DNA of 57,662 bases from CAYTGR01 sp964437445. Its GTDB lineage: Bacteria > Chloroflexota > Anaerolineae > B4-G1 > SLSP01. This document shows positions 1 through 8,844 of the stretch, one piece after another. The stretch lies in contig CAYTGR010000031.1 of NCBI GenBank assembly GCA_964437445.1, positions 1-57,662 of the forward strand, in the 5' to 3' direction. The notes beneath the pieces were generated by a model that saw nothing but the letters and a program-made list of their open reading frames with translations, was not told the origin of the DNA and made no database searches. Every line of letters starts with the position of its first letter. Position 1 is the stretch's first letter. Position numbers and translations under genes: made by a program.

Positions 1-95
1 TCTACGTGAGGATAGGTCTGCGCCAGGACACTTTCCACAGTCTCCTGAACAAATTCCTGCTGGTTATAAGTGCCAATAACGACACTGACTACCAT
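1..95 (-). CDS. Family 2 glycosyltransferase, N-terminal fragment
   Basis: An ATG at 93-95 on the minus strand opens a frame that runs off the left edge of the window. The 31 visible residues begin MVVSVVIGTYNQ and continue with E-S-V-L-A-Q-T-Y-P. This is the nucleotide-binding start of GT-A fold family 2 glycosyltransferases (beta strand, T-Y-N, then E-S-[IV]-L-x-Q-[TS]-Y). It lies 76 bases downstream of another family 2 glycosyltransferase on the same strand, so it is probably the next gene of the same polysaccharide locus. The catalytic Asp residues and the acceptor domain lie outside the window, so substrate and linkage cannot be judged. Confidence 0.8.
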   Translation of the reverse strand, partial: MVVSVVIGTYNQQEFVQETVESVLAQTYPHV

Positions 96-171
96 GGGTT
101 TTCCCTTTCAGACCACGGAAAATATCAGTTTAGTATAACTGCCTACCCACTAACGAGCGAGACGAGAAGAG

Positions 172-1065
172 CTATTGACCTATAATGATTAAGGTGCTGG
201 TTGTCCGTAACAAAGCCTGTAATCGCCACCGCTCATAAACAGTACGATCATAATATCTCACTGGCTTTAACAAAACCTCCACCCCTAAACGAAACAGTTT
301 ATCCTTTTGGCGCGATAGAAGCACAGCCGGTAAACGCCAGGAATGATATAAGCGCCAATGCTTACGTTGAATCTGCCAAATCACTTTAGATCTTGCCAGG
401 GAGCGACGTACTGAGCCACGACTGCTTGAATCATGCCGGCGCCATTCAAACAACGGCTCCGGCCACAATTGCCCCCTATAGCCTTTTTCCGCAAAAGCTA
501 ACCATAAATCCCAATCTTCCAAAAAAGGCAACGCTGGATCAAAACCACCACATAGCTCAAAAACATCGCGTTTGAACAAAGCAGTTACAAAAATGTAATT
601 TCCCTTCATTAAAGCAAAAGGATCATACTCTCTGCTTATGACTATCCCTTCCTGATTACCAAAGAGACGAGCATGGGTATAAACTAAAGCAAGACCGGGT
701 GTTTCGCTCAAAACGTTGACCGTTCTCTGAATAAAAAAAGGATGTAAACGATCGTCTGCATCTAAGAAAAGACCATAGTCACCTTTAGCAAGATAAACCC
801 CCCGGTTTCTGGCAATGGCTACACCTTGGTGCGCTTGATTAACCAATGTTACAGGATATTGTCGGCAAACACCAATGGTATCATCGGTGGAACCATCATT
901 GACGACTATGATTTCCAATGGCTGATAGGTTTGATGAAGAACACTCTCAATTGCTTCTCCCAAAAACCTGGCATAGTTATAACAGGTAATAATAACGCTC
1001 ACCGAGGGAGAAACAACGGGTGAGAAAGAGAGTTGGCCCTCTGCCGGCCCAGCAGAAAATTTCAT
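172..1065 (-). CDS. Family 2 glycosyltransferase
   Basis: The 297-residue product is a GT-A fold glycosyltransferase that would transfer a sugar from a nucleotide donor to a growing surface glycan at the cytoplasmic face. Near the N-terminus it has V-S-V-I-I-T-C-Y-N-Y, then V-V-N-D-G-S-T-D-D-T for nucleotide binding, and later the metal-binding L-D-A-D-D. The C-terminal part is basic and aromatic-rich and has no obvious membrane helix. I place the start at 1065 rather than at an ATG 18 bases upstream. There the ATG overlaps the TGA of the preceding glycosyltransferase gene as ATGA, the coupling used repeatedly in this operon. Donor and acceptor are unknown. Confidence 0.88.
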   Translation of the reverse strand: MKFSAGPAEGQLSFSPVVSPSVSVIITCYNYARFLGEAIESVLHQTYQPLEIIVVNDGSTDDTIGVCRQYPVTLVNQAHQGVAIARNRGVYLAKGDYGLFLDADDRLHPFFIQRTVNVLSETPGLALVYTHARLFGNQEGIVISREYDPFALMKGNYIFVTALFKRDVFELCGGFDPALPFLEDWDLWLAFAEKGYRGQLWPEPLFEWRRHDSSSRGSVRRSLARSKVIWQIQRKHWRLYHSWRLPAVLLSRQKDKLFRLGVEVLLKPVRYYDRTVYERWRLQALLRTTSTLIIIGQ

Positions 1066-2054
1066 GGATGCCAGCCCACCCACGCCTGATCCATTTTTTC
1101 CAGCCAGGGAAGCACCCAGAAGCCCACTCGTCGCGCCAGGCGGAAACGGGCCGAAAAGCGATCCATGTCGCTCCGTGCTCGGAAGACCCGCCGGGCCACG
1201 GTCCGCAAGGAGGAAGGGCTATCCCAAGAAGCTAAAGCCAGCACCAGCGGCACCACGTGCTGGTCAGAAGCGGCGTGCATTCCGTGATCTTCTATGGCTT
1301 GCACTGTACTGAGGCCCTGGGCCAGCAAAAATTGGGTCAACCAGCGGATACAAAACCAAACCATACAGTTATACCGGATAAAACGCCTTCGGCTATTGGC
1401 CCCCACCGAAGTGCTTTGCCTGTGCATCCGAAAACGGGTCGTAGACCGGTTGCCAAAGACAAACCCTCCTTGCACCATCAGCTGGGTTAAAATCAACATA
1501 TCAAACGGCGGAAAATCTCCTTTGCCCCAGAAAAGCTGCGGATGAAAAGCCCGGCGCCGGGCTACAATATGGAGCGGCCCAGGGTTATCAAGCCCCAGGA
1601 ACTCCACCGCGCGGGTTGGAGCAAAGTACAACAGAGGCGTGGTCAGATCCGTCACAGCATGAGGGCGCAAGGCACCGGTATCTAATTCCCCAAAATAAGT
1701 AGCCGGGCAAGCATAATAAGCAGCCTGCGGATAAGCTGACAGGGCAGCCAGCGCCGCTTCCAAATGCTCCGGTAAAAACTGGTCATCGTCGGGCAGCAAA
1801 GCTACCCATTCTGTGCTTACTTTTTCTATGGCCGATCGGAAGTTAGGCATCATGCCAATGTTCTCCGGCTGCCGGTAGTAATGAATGCGCGCATCCTTAA
1901 AAGCGGCCACCACTTCGGCAGTGTGATCGGTAGAAGCATTGTCGGAAACCAGTAACTCCCAATCCGGGTAAGTCTGAGCCAGCACGCTCTGAATGGCTTC
2001 GCGCAAAAGCTCGGCCCGATTATATGTTGGAATGCAAACAGTCACAGTAGACAT
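1062..2054 (-). CDS. Family 2 glycosyltransferase
   Basis: The 330-residue protein starts V-T-V-C-I-P-T-Y-N-R and carries L-L-V-S-D-N-A-S-T-D-H-T, the usual family 2 nucleotide-sugar binding segments. A D-D-D triplet (L-L-P-D-D-D-Q) near residue 95 replaces the common D-x-D and would hold the metal ion. The region after residue 200 is rich in Arg and aromatic residues, as in acceptor-binding halves of this family. Its stop overlaps the start of the next glycosyltransferase gene (ATGA), and the flippase gene lies 39 bases upstream. It is therefore most likely a dedicated transferase for the same repeat unit. The sugar specificity cannot be read from sequence. Confidence 0.88.
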   Translation of the reverse strand: MSTVTVCIPTYNRAELLREAIQSVLAQTYPDWELLVSDNASTDHTAEVVAAFKDARIHYYRQPENIGMMPNFRSAIEKVSTEWVALLPDDDQFLPEHLEAALAALSAYPQAAYYACPATYFGELDTGALRPHAVTDLTTPLLYFAPTRAVEFLGLDNPGPLHIVARRRAFHPQLFWGKGDFPPFDMLILTQLMVQGGFVFGNRSTTRFRMHRQSTSVGANSRRRFIRYNCMVWFCIRWLTQFLLAQGLSTVQAIEDHGMHAASDQHVVPLVLALASWDSPSSLRTVARRVFRARSDMDRFSARFRLARRVGFWVLPWLEKMDQAWVGWHP

Positions 2055-2093
2055 TGGCTGACCACCTTTACCGGACTATCCGACTTTATGCGT

Positions 2094-3563
2094 TTATGCG
2101 ATTGAAAACAATTTGCCCAGCTGGCGCCGCACAACCAGCCAGGCCTGCTTCAATTCATAACGGGTGATGATGCCCAACCCGACGAAAGCCACAAATAGCA
2201 CGCCAAACAAGGCCCCTTTGCGCAACAATGAGATAACCAGCGGCGCTGAGGGGAGCCCTGAACTCACCAGGAGCAGACCTGCCTGGACCGCAAAAGCTCC
2301 CAGCAAAGCGGCCACCGGATAAGGAACCGGAAATCGGCGGCGCAAGACAAAATATAATCCGATGATAGGAACCGCATACCCGGCTACCCTGGCCATCGTG
2401 GCCCCCCACAGGCCCAAGGTTGGGATCAGCCAGAAATTCAGAGCGATATTGACGCCCGCGCCGAGCATGGTCATCCAGCTCACAGCCCCCAGCTGCTTGC
2501 CGGCCAGCGCGCTGGTGTACAGAACTGCATTAACGGTGTTAAAAACATAGACATAAGCCAGAAATCCCACATAAGGGGCAGCCGGCAGATACGCCGGTCG
2601 GGTCAAAACCAGGAGCAGTTCAGGGGCAAACAGCCCCAACCCCAGCCCGGCGGCCAGTGCCAGGCCGATCAAATAACGGGCCATGAGTGCATAGCGCTCT
2701 TTTGCCGTCGGGTCATGTTGAATAGCGAGCGCCAGGGGCGTCCAGGCCAGCAAAAACGGACCTAACCCCACCGAAAGCAGCGAGGTAATTTTGTTGGCAA
2801 TGGCGTAATAGCCCAACTCGGTAGTAGAAACATATCGCACCAGAAAAAACCGGTCTACCACCTGCAGGACCCAGGCCGATACCAATGTGGGAAACAAAAT
2901 CAACCCCGAACGCAAGACCAGCTTCACAGTAGGAGGATCAGGCGGGCCAATCATAGACTTCATCGACCAGAGCGCCGCCACCGTGGTCAAAACCCCCACG
3001 GTAACAGGCGTCAGCACCATGCCGGTGGCCCCCCACCGCAAAATGACTATGTAAAATACATTCCCAAAAACAGTTCCCAACACGGCAATAGCACTGAACA
3101 CCATACCCCAACGCACCCGCAAAGCGGCTTGAGCGGCCGTGGTCAATACACTACTGCAAACCCCAAAGATAACCGACCCCCCAATTAAGAGAAAGAGATG
3201 GGCATAGCGGGCATCCTTAAACGCATAGGTTGAGATAGCAGGAGCCAATCCACCAAGGCCACAGCCAACCGGAATGGCCATGGCCAGCGCTGTAACCAGC
3301 GTACTGCCGATCAGGCGACGTTGCCATAATTTGTCATCCGGTTGATCGTTGAAATGGGCTGTCAGAGCCTGAGGCAGGGCAAAAAGTGCCACCGTCCCTG
3401 CTGCTGAGGCCACTGTCAACGCAAAATCGGCGATGCCGTAGTCGCTGGGATCCAGCACGCGCGTGATAATCGGAGTGAAAATCAGAGATAAAAAGGGGCC
3501 GGCCCATTGCACAGCCCCATAACCGGCCACCATTTTCAACAAGCGCTTCAGCAAATCACGCAT
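2094..3563 (-). CDS. Wzx-like polysaccharide flippase
   Basis: This 489-residue integral membrane protein has about 12-14 hydrophobic segments with short polar loops. Near residue 25 it has the motif F-L-S-L-I-F-T-P-I-I-T-R-V-L-D-P-S-D-Y-G, characteristic of the polysaccharide transporter/MOP superfamily (Wzx, RfbX, lipopolysaccharide biosynthesis proteins). These proteins move undecaprenyl-linked oligosaccharide across the cytoplasmic membrane. It sits between a glycosyltransferase and a CmcI-like methyltransferase in the same orientation, as expected for a Wzx/Wzy-type export locus. No Wzy polymerase or ligase is visible here, so those may lie beyond the left edge. Confidence 0.87.
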   Translation of the reverse strand: MRDLLKRLLKMVAGYGAVQWAGPFLSLIFTPIITRVLDPSDYGIADFALTVASAAGTVALFALPQALTAHFNDQPDDKLWQRRLIGSTLVTALAMAIPVGCGLGGLAPAISTYAFKDARYAHLFLLIGGSVIFGVCSSVLTTAAQAALRVRWGMVFSAIAVLGTVFGNVFYIVILRWGATGMVLTPVTVGVLTTVAALWSMKSMIGPPDPPTVKLVLRSGLILFPTLVSAWVLQVVDRFFLVRYVSTTELGYYAIANKITSLLSVGLGPFLLAWTPLALAIQHDPTAKERYALMARYLIGLALAAGLGLGLFAPELLLVLTRPAYLPAAPYVGFLAYVYVFNTVNAVLYTSALAGKQLGAVSWMTMLGAGVNIALNFWLIPTLGLWGATMARVAGYAVPIIGLYFVLRRRFPVPYPVAALLGAFAVQAGLLLVSSGLPSAPLVISLLRKGALFGVLFVAFVGLGIITRYELKQAWLVVRRQLGKLFSIA

Positions 3564-3626
3564 AGCAACGCTATCTTACCACTACACGGCCAACCAAGCT
3601 CCTACAATGTCAAAGAAAGATAGTCT

Positions 3627-4394
3627 TTATCTGACACGCCTCAACCACGCTTCCGGCCAATGAGTGATGTTAGCCCGTAGCTCGCTTTCATTAAACGGCC
3701 AGGCCGGCTGCTCAATGACGAATTCAGGATGACTGAGCACGAATTCATGGACCGCAGTAACTGGATTATCCCACGCCCACTCCGGTTTACCGCGCGGCAC
3801 GTCGTACAAATCCCTCATACTGCCGTCGGTTGCCACGATGTAAGAGCCCGGGGCCACCAAATCATGATAGGCCTCCAGTTCAGCCAGCACATGAGCCTTA
3901 GCATGATTGGAATCCAAAATCACCATCACTGTCTCACCAGGCCTGACTAGCGATTTAACCCGTGCCACCACAGCCGGATCCGTGGAACTGCCCTCTATCA
4001 ACGTGATCAGTGGAAACAGTTCATGCGCCTCAATAGCTTTTCGGTTGTGGGGTCGGATCTCAATATCCACACCGATCACCCGCCCACGTCCCATAGCCTT
4101 AAACAGGCTGGCATAAAAGACCAACGAACCACCATGCGCAATGCCGGTCTCAAGCAGCACATCTGGCTTGACCCGATAGATGACCTCTTGGGCACGGATG
4201 ATATCCTCAGGAGCCTGAATAATGGGGCGACCCAACCAGCTGAACACATAAGGGTATTTTTGATTCCATCCTACCTTTAACCATTGTTGAGAGAGCAGCT
4301 CAAAAGCAGCCGTGGAATAGAGGGGAAGCTGCACAGTCTCACCATTTTCCTCCTTGGTCAAGGTTTGTCGATCAGTATCAAGAATGAGTCGCAT
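3627..4394 (-). CDS. CmcI-type (cephalosporin hydroxylase family) methyltransferase
   Basis: The 255-residue protein contains E-T-G-I-A-H-G-G-S-L, then V-I-G-V-D-I-E, then V-I-L-D-S-N-H near residue 160. This is the Rossmann SAM-binding core and metal-binding signature of the family named after cephalosporin hydroxylase CmcI. Despite the name, members found in glycan loci are usually SAM-dependent O-methyltransferases for deoxysugars; that is family knowledge. Here it lies in a sugar-modification operon, 4 bases after the upstream epimerase/reductase stop, so O-methylation of a deoxysugar is the likely role. Sequence alone does not identify which hydroxyl is methylated. Confidence 0.78.
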   Translation of the reverse strand: MRLILDTDRQTLTKEENGETVQLPLYSTAAFELLSQQWLKVGWNQKYPYVFSWLGRPIIQAPEDIIRAQEVIYRVKPDVLLETGIAHGGSLVFYASLFKAMGRGRVIGVDIEIRPHNRKAIEAHELFPLITLIEGSSTDPAVVARVKSLVRPGETVMVILDSNHAKAHVLAELEAYHDLVAPGSYIVATDGSMRDLYDVPRGKPEWAWDNPVTAVHEFVLSHPEFVIEQPAWPFNESELRANITHWPEAWLRRVR

Positions 4395-4398
4395 CTCC

Positions 4399-5322
4399 TT
4401 ACCCCTCCTGGGGCATCGCGGACAAGTGCTCTGTCCACCATTGGATAGTTTGTTCCAGGCCAGTTTCTAGCGTGTAACGAGGCTGCCAGCCGACTTCCTG
4501 GCTGAGCCGCCGCACATCAGCCACCAACAAAGGTGGATCGTTAGCTGGAACTGGAATAGCGTTCAATTGAACCAAAAACATACGATTGATTTTTTGAGCG
4601 ATTTTGTATACCAGATCACGGACACTAACAGGTTGCCCCGAAGCAATGTTGACAGGACCGGTAACCGTGCTTTCCAATAGCGCCACAAACGCCCCGGCTA
4701 CATCTTGCACATGTAAAAAGTCCCGGATTTGATTTCCATGCGAGCAGCGCGCCGGTTCATCCCGCAACAATGAGCAGATTACACTGGAAACCAACCGGCT
4801 GGGATGCTCATACGGCCCATAAAGAAAGAAAATGCGTCCCCAGGCAGCACTGAGTGCTTGCTGTACCGCAAAGGCCTGCAACACTTGCTGCAACGCATGT
4901 TTACATGTCCCGTAAAGAGTAGCTGGCGCTAAAGGTGTCACTGTTTCAGAACAATAACCATAATTCCAATCGTATTCGGCACAACTGCCGGCGGCGACAA
5001 CTCGCTGACCGCCGTGGGAGGCAAAGGCCTGGACCAGCTCCAGGCTGGCCTGTACCCATTGCAGATTTTCTGAAGCCGTCCAATACCGGCCCGGCACCGC
5101 ATACCAGGCAAAATGCAAAAGGTGAGATGGCCGAATCGCAGCCATCAAGTTGCGGCTCTGGTGAGGGTCCAACAAATCAACCTGATGCCAGATGACACCT
5201 GCCGATTCGTCTTGAGGCCTGTCAATGGCCGCCGCATGGACTTCGTAGCCGTTTGCTATCAACAACGGTAGACACTGACGGCCGATAAAGCCGGTAGCTC
5301 CCGTCACCAACACCCGTTTCAT
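4399..5322 (-). CDS. NAD-dependent nucleotide-sugar epimerase/reductase
   Basis: This is a 307-residue extended short-chain dehydrogenase. It begins K-R-V-L-V-T-G-A-T-G-F-I-G-R, the NAD(P)-binding Gly motif, and has the catalytic Y-G-T-C-K (Y-x3-K) near residue 145. The start at 5322 is chosen because its ATG overlaps the TGA of the upstream 3,5-epimerase gene as ATGA. The longer frame upstream would lie inside that gene. Following a 4,6-dehydratase, a C-methyltransferase and a 3,5-epimerase, the expected job is 4-keto reduction that finishes the CDP-deoxysugar. An epimerase role is the alternative. Confidence 0.82.
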   Translation of the reverse strand: MKRVLVTGATGFIGRQCLPLLIANGYEVHAAAIDRPQDESAGVIWHQVDLLDPHQSRNLMAAIRPSHLLHFAWYAVPGRYWTASENLQWVQASLELVQAFASHGGQRVVAAGSCAEYDWNYGYCSETVTPLAPATLYGTCKHALQQVLQAFAVQQALSAAWGRIFFLYGPYEHPSRLVSSVICSLLRDEPARCSHGNQIRDFLHVQDVAGAFVALLESTVTGPVNIASGQPVSVRDLVYKIAQKINRMFLVQLNAIPVPANDPPLLVADVRRLSQEVGWQPRYTLETGLEQTIQWWTEHLSAMPQEG

Positions 5323-5849
5323 ATCGCTAAATCCGGGTAAGAGCGATCTTTGTCGGAGATCACAGCAACCGGGATGGGCCACTCAATTCCCAAAGCGGGA
5401 TCGTTCCAGCGCACACCACGAGCTGCCTCGGCGTGATAAAATTCCGACATTTGATAAAAAACCGTGCTCTGATCTTCCAAAGTGATAAAGCCGTGTGCAA
5501 AACCAGCCGGAATATAGAGCATCCGGCGGTTCTCCACACTCAATTCGATGCCAATCCACTGCCTGAACGTGGCCGAGCCAGGACGCAAGTCAACTGCGAC
5601 ATCGTAAATAGAACCTTGGGTACAGCTCACAAGCTTTGTCTCTTCGTAAGGAGCCACTTGATAATGCATCCCGCGCAAGGTACCACGTTTTTGGTTAAAG
5701 GAAATATTGCACTGGACCAACCGTGAATCCAGTCCATGCTCCCGAAATTCACGCTCACACCAGGTGCGGGCGAAAAAGCCGCGCTCATCCCTAAGTAGCT
5801 CCGGCTCTACCAGCCAGAGCCCGGCCAGTCGCATTGCAATGAAACGCAT
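5319..5849 (-). CDS. rfbC: RfbC/RmlC-like 4-keto-6-deoxysugar 3,5-epimerase
   Basis: The 176-residue cupin matches the dTDP-4-dehydrorhamnose 3,5-epimerase family along its whole length. Visible signatures are D-E-R-G-F-F-A-R-T-W, N-I-S-F-N-Q-K-R-G-T-L-R-G-M-H-Y-Q with the catalytic His, P-A-G-F-A-H-G-F, and a Tyr in V-F-Y-Q-M-S-E-F-Y. The family epimerises C3 and/or C5 of a nucleotide 4-keto-6-deoxyhexose. The neighbours make CDP- rather than dTDP-sugars, so the natural substrate is probably a CDP-4-keto sugar, possibly after C-methylation. It overlaps the next gene by four bases and follows the methyltransferase by six, so it is certainly co-transcribed. The symbol denotes the family, not a proven dTDP specificity. 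Confidence 0.88.
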   Translation of the reverse strand: MRFIAMRLAGLWLVEPELLRDERGFFARTWCEREFREHGLDSRLVQCNISFNQKRGTLRGMHYQVAPYEETKLVSCTQGSIYDVAVDLRPGSATFRQWIGIELSVENRRMLYIPAGFAHGFITLEDQSTVFYQMSEFYHAEAARGVRWNDPALGIEWPIPVAVISDKDRSYPDLAI

Positions 5850-5855
5850 AGTCCT

Positions 5856-7088
5856 TTACACAACTCTGACCGCGGGAATGGGGATGATAAAACGCCCCCC
5901 CTGCTCTCGATAGGCCACTTGTTGCTGCAAAATCTCATCCGCAAAGTTCCAGGTCAGTAACAACACATAATCAGGCTTGGCCTCCAACAATTTTTCTGGC
6001 GCATAAATTGGCAAATGGGTCCCCGGCGTGTACAGCCCCTGCTTAACCGGACTACGATCCACCACAAAATCCAATGTCTCGCGGCCGATACCGAAACAAT
6101 TTAACAATGTACTCCCCTTCGCCGAAGCCCCATAGACTGCAATCCGTTTACCCTGGCGTTTGAGCTCGCCTAAAAGATTGCAAAGATCTGCACGCAGCTG
6201 CTCAATTTTTACCGCAAAATCCTGGTAAGCTGCCAGCGACGCCACCCCCCAGGCTGCCTCTTCAGACAACAACGCCGGTACCATTGGAGCAACCGCTGAC
6301 TGACCCTGATGGGTCACAAACACCCGTAGTGACCCACCATGGAGCGGCAGCCGTTCCACATCCACAATTTGCAGCCCGTGTCGGTGAAACAGCCGCTCCA
6401 AAGCCGTCAAGGAGTAATAATAGAGATGCTCATGATAGATAGTGTCAAATTCCACCTGATCTAACATTTCTTTGACATAAGGCGTCTCTACCACCAACAG
6501 GCCATCATCCTTGAGCAGGATCCGAAGGCCAGCCACGAAGCTATTGAGGTCTGCGACATGGGCCAGCACGTTATTCGCGTGGATTACGTCAGCCTGTTGG
6601 CCGCGTGCTCTGAGCTGTTGCGCCAAATCTTGCCCAAAGAATTCGCATAGTGTATGAATCCCACGTTGTTCAGCAACTTGTGCAACATTCTCGGCCGGCT
6701 CAATCCCCAACACTGGAACGCCGGCTGCCTGGTAATATTGAAGCAAGTACCCATCATTGCTTGCCACCTCCACAGCCAGGCTGCGACCATCCAGCTGCCG
6801 CAAAGCGATCAGACGTGCCACTAAGGCACGGGCGCTCGCCAGCATGGTATCCGCAAATGAGGAAAAATAGAAATATTTACGGAACAGAATCTCCGGCGGT
6901 ATTATCTCTGTAATCTGTACCAGTGTACAATCAGGGCAAAACGCCAGTTCCAACGGATAGATTGGCTCCGGCTCTGTAATCTGTTCAGCTGTCAGTAAAG
7001 CATTGGCCAGCGGTGTCTGTCCTAACGAGAGAATCAGCTGCAAACGTTGACTGCCACACGAACGACAAGGAGGTAGTGGCTCACTCAT
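5856..7088 (-). CDS. TylC-III/NovU-type deoxysugar C-methyltransferase
   Basis: The 410-residue protein has the three-part layout of sugar C-methyltransferases. An N-terminal zinc-binding segment has C-R-S-C near residue 8 and C-P-D-C near residue 53. A SAM-binding core follows with E-V-A-S-N-D-G-Y-L and G-I-E-P-A. A C-terminal Rossmann-like domain contains Y-G-A-S-A-K-G-S-T-L. The segment Y-H-E-H-L-Y-Y-Y-S carries the His/Glu pair implicated in deprotonation next to a 4-keto group in the characterised family member TcaB9. Enzymes of this type add a methyl carbon to C3 of nucleotide 4-keto-6-deoxysugars. Its start overlaps the 4,6-dehydratase stop by eight bases, which supports the 4-keto product as its substrate. 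Confidence 0.87.
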   Translation of the reverse strand: MSEPLPPCRSCGSQRLQLILSLGQTPLANALLTAEQITEPEPIYPLELAFCPDCTLVQITEIIPPEILFRKYFYFSSFADTMLASARALVARLIALRQLDGRSLAVEVASNDGYLLQYYQAAGVPVLGIEPAENVAQVAEQRGIHTLCEFFGQDLAQQLRARGQQADVIHANNVLAHVADLNSFVAGLRILLKDDGLLVVETPYVKEMLDQVEFDTIYHEHLYYYSLTALERLFHRHGLQIVDVERLPLHGGSLRVFVTHQGQSAVAPMVPALLSEEAAWGVASLAAYQDFAVKIEQLRADLCNLLGELKRQGKRIAVYGASAKGSTLLNCFGIGRETLDFVVDRSPVKQGLYTPGTHLPIYAPEKLLEAKPDYVLLLTWNFADEILQQQVAYREQGGRFIIPIPAVRVV

Positions 7089-8067
7089 GTATCATGCCCC
7101 CTAAAAACTCCCGATACCACGCGATGGTCCGCTGCAACCCTTCCTCCAATGTGAACAGCGGTTGCCAGCCCAAGACCGCCCGCGCCTTCGCCGCGCTGAG
7201 ATACTGGTGGCGGATCTCATGGCTGGCCTCGTTGCGCACCTCCGGCTCCAGGTCAGACCCCATCAACGCCAGAATCCGCTGCACCAGCTCCAGCACAGTG
7301 ATCTGGAGCTCATTGGAGAAGTTGAACGCCTCGCCGCGCAGTTCCGGCCGCGCCGCCAGCTGCTCGGCCAGCAGCATATAGGCCGCCGCGCCATCTTCCA
7401 CGTAGAAATAATCGCGCACAAACCGCCCATCGGAGCGGATGACCGGGCGCTGCCCGCGCAAGATGGCCCGGATGGTCCCCGGCACGATCCGGTTCCAGTT
7501 GAGATCGCCGCCGCCGTAGAAATTGCCGCAGCGGGTGATCGCCACCGGCAGCCCATAGGTGACCGCGTAGGTGTGGGCGATCAAATCGGCGCAGGACTTG
7601 CTCACGTCGTAGGGATGCTGGCCTTGCAGCGGCGTCGTCTCGTCATAGGGCAGCGTCTCCTGATCGCCATAGGCCTTATCGGAAGAAGCCACCACGATCT
7701 GCTGGACCTTGGGACTGCGGCGACAGGCTTCTAGCAGCGCCCAGGTCCCGCCGATGTTCGTCTCAAAGGTCGCCACGGGGTTGCGGTTGGCAATGCCCAC
7801 AATCGTCTGCGCCGCCAGGTGGATGACCGTCTCCACTTCGTATTCGCCCAGCGCCCGCTCCAGGGTCGCCTGATCGCGCACATCGCCGCGCACCACCTTG
7901 ACTTGCTCCAGCAGCCCGGCGCGCACCAGTTCGGCTTGCGGCACCCAATCGCGCACTAAGCAGACCACATCGGCGCCGGCCGCCACCAGCCGCTTGACCA
8001 GCCAGCCGCCGACCAGCCCGGTAGCGCCGGTGACAAAGGTGGGGCGGTCCTGCCAGAACGCGCTCAT
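7081..8067 (-). CDS. rfbG: CDP-glucose 4,6-dehydratase
   Basis: This 328-residue extended SDR begins with F-V-T-G-A-T-G-L-V-G-G-W-L, the NAD-binding loop. It has Y-D-V-S-K near residue 150 as the catalytic Tyr/Lys pair, and G-N-F-Y-G-G-G-D-L-N-W-N-R, typical of the RfbG branch. The enzyme oxidises C4 and removes water from C5/C6 of CDP-glucose, giving CDP-4-keto-6-deoxyglucose. The start at 8067 overlaps the cytidylyltransferase stop as ATGA; the longer upstream frame is coding sequence of that gene. Direct coupling to RfbF makes CDP-glucose the obvious substrate, although some sugar SDRs with this signature use other nucleotide sugars. Confidence 0.9.
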   Translation of the reverse strand: MSAFWQDRPTFVTGATGLVGGWLVKRLVAAGADVVCLVRDWVPQAELVRAGLLEQVKVVRGDVRDQATLERALGEYEVETVIHLAAQTIVGIANRNPVATFETNIGGTWALLEACRRSPKVQQIVVASSDKAYGDQETLPYDETTPLQGQHPYDVSKSCADLIAHTYAVTYGLPVAITRCGNFYGGGDLNWNRIVPGTIRAILRGQRPVIRSDGRFVRDYFYVEDGAAAYMLLAEQLAARPELRGEAFNFSNELQITVLELVQRILALMGSDLEPEVRNEASHEIRHQYLSAAKARAVLGWQPLFTLEEGLQRTIAWYREFLGGMIHE

Positions 8068-8834
8068 GCCCAGACCTTCCACGGGGCGCGGCCCTCCTGC
8101 CAGAGGCCCTCCACCAGCCGCACATCGCGCAGCGTATCCATCCCCTGCCAGAACCCCTCGTGCCGATACGCCATCAGCTGCCCATCCCGCGCCAGTCGCT
8201 CCAGCGGCTCCCGCTCCCAAAGCGTCTCGTCGCCCTGGATGTAATCCAGCACGCCCGGCTCTAATACAAAGAAGCCGCCGTTGATCCAGCCCTCGCCGAT
8301 CTGGGGCTTCTCCACAAATTGCGTCACCTGATCGCCGTTGAAGGCCAGCCCGCCGAAGCGCGCCGGGGGGCGCACCGCCGTGACCGTCGCCAGCCGGCCA
8401 TGGCGCCGGTGAAAGGCCACCAGCTCGGGAATCCTGACATCGGCCACGCCATCGCCATAGGTCAGCATGAACGTCTCCCCGCCGATCCAGGCCGCCAGCC
8501 GCTTGATCCGCCCCCCCGTCTGAGTCAACGGCCCCGTATCCACCAGATGGACCAGCCAGTCTTCCCGGTCGCGCTCGTGCACCTCCACCGTGCCGCTCGC
8601 CAGGCTGATGCTCAAATCGTGATGGCGATAGTAGTAGTTGAGGAAATAGTCTTTAACGACCTCGCCCTTATACCCCAAAGCGACCAGGAATTCCCGGTAG
8701 CCATAGGCCGCATAGATCTTCATGATATGCCAGAGAATCGGCTGCCCGCCGATCTCCACCATCGGCTTCGGCTTGAGCGCCGTCTCCTCCGACAGCCGCG
8801 TCCCCAACCCGCCGGCCAGGATCACCGTCCGCAT
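8064..8834 (-). CDS. rfbF: Glucose-1-phosphate cytidylyltransferase
   Basis: The 256-residue protein begins M-R-T-V-I-L-A-G-G-L-G-T-R-L-S-E-E-T, the nucleotidyltransferase P-loop in the form typical of RfbF. It also has K-P-M-V-E-I-G-G-Q-P-I-L-W-H-I-M, L-T-Y-G-D-G-V-A-D near residue 125 for metal binding, and F-V-E-K-P followed by W-I-N-G-G-F-F-V. It makes CDP-glucose from CTP and glucose 1-phosphate, the entry step for CDP-6-deoxysugars. I start it at 8834, since the preceding 13 codons (M-S-C-A-R-G-A-W) do not belong to the family and the first strand begins at M-R-T-V. It lies 10 bases after the Uma2 gene stop and overlaps rfbG by four bases. Confidence 0.93.
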   Translation of the reverse strand: MRTVILAGGLGTRLSEETALKPKPMVEIGGQPILWHIMKIYAAYGYREFLVALGYKGEVVKDYFLNYYYRHHDLSISLASGTVEVHERDREDWLVHLVDTGPLTQTGGRIKRLAAWIGGETFMLTYGDGVADVRIPELVAFHRRHGRLATVTAVRPPARFGGLAFNGDQVTQFVEKPQIGEGWINGGFFVLEPGVLDYIQGDETLWEREPLERLARDGQLMAYRHEGFWQGMDTLRDVRLVEGLWQEGRAPWKVWA

Positions 8835-8844
8835 CCCGCCCCCC

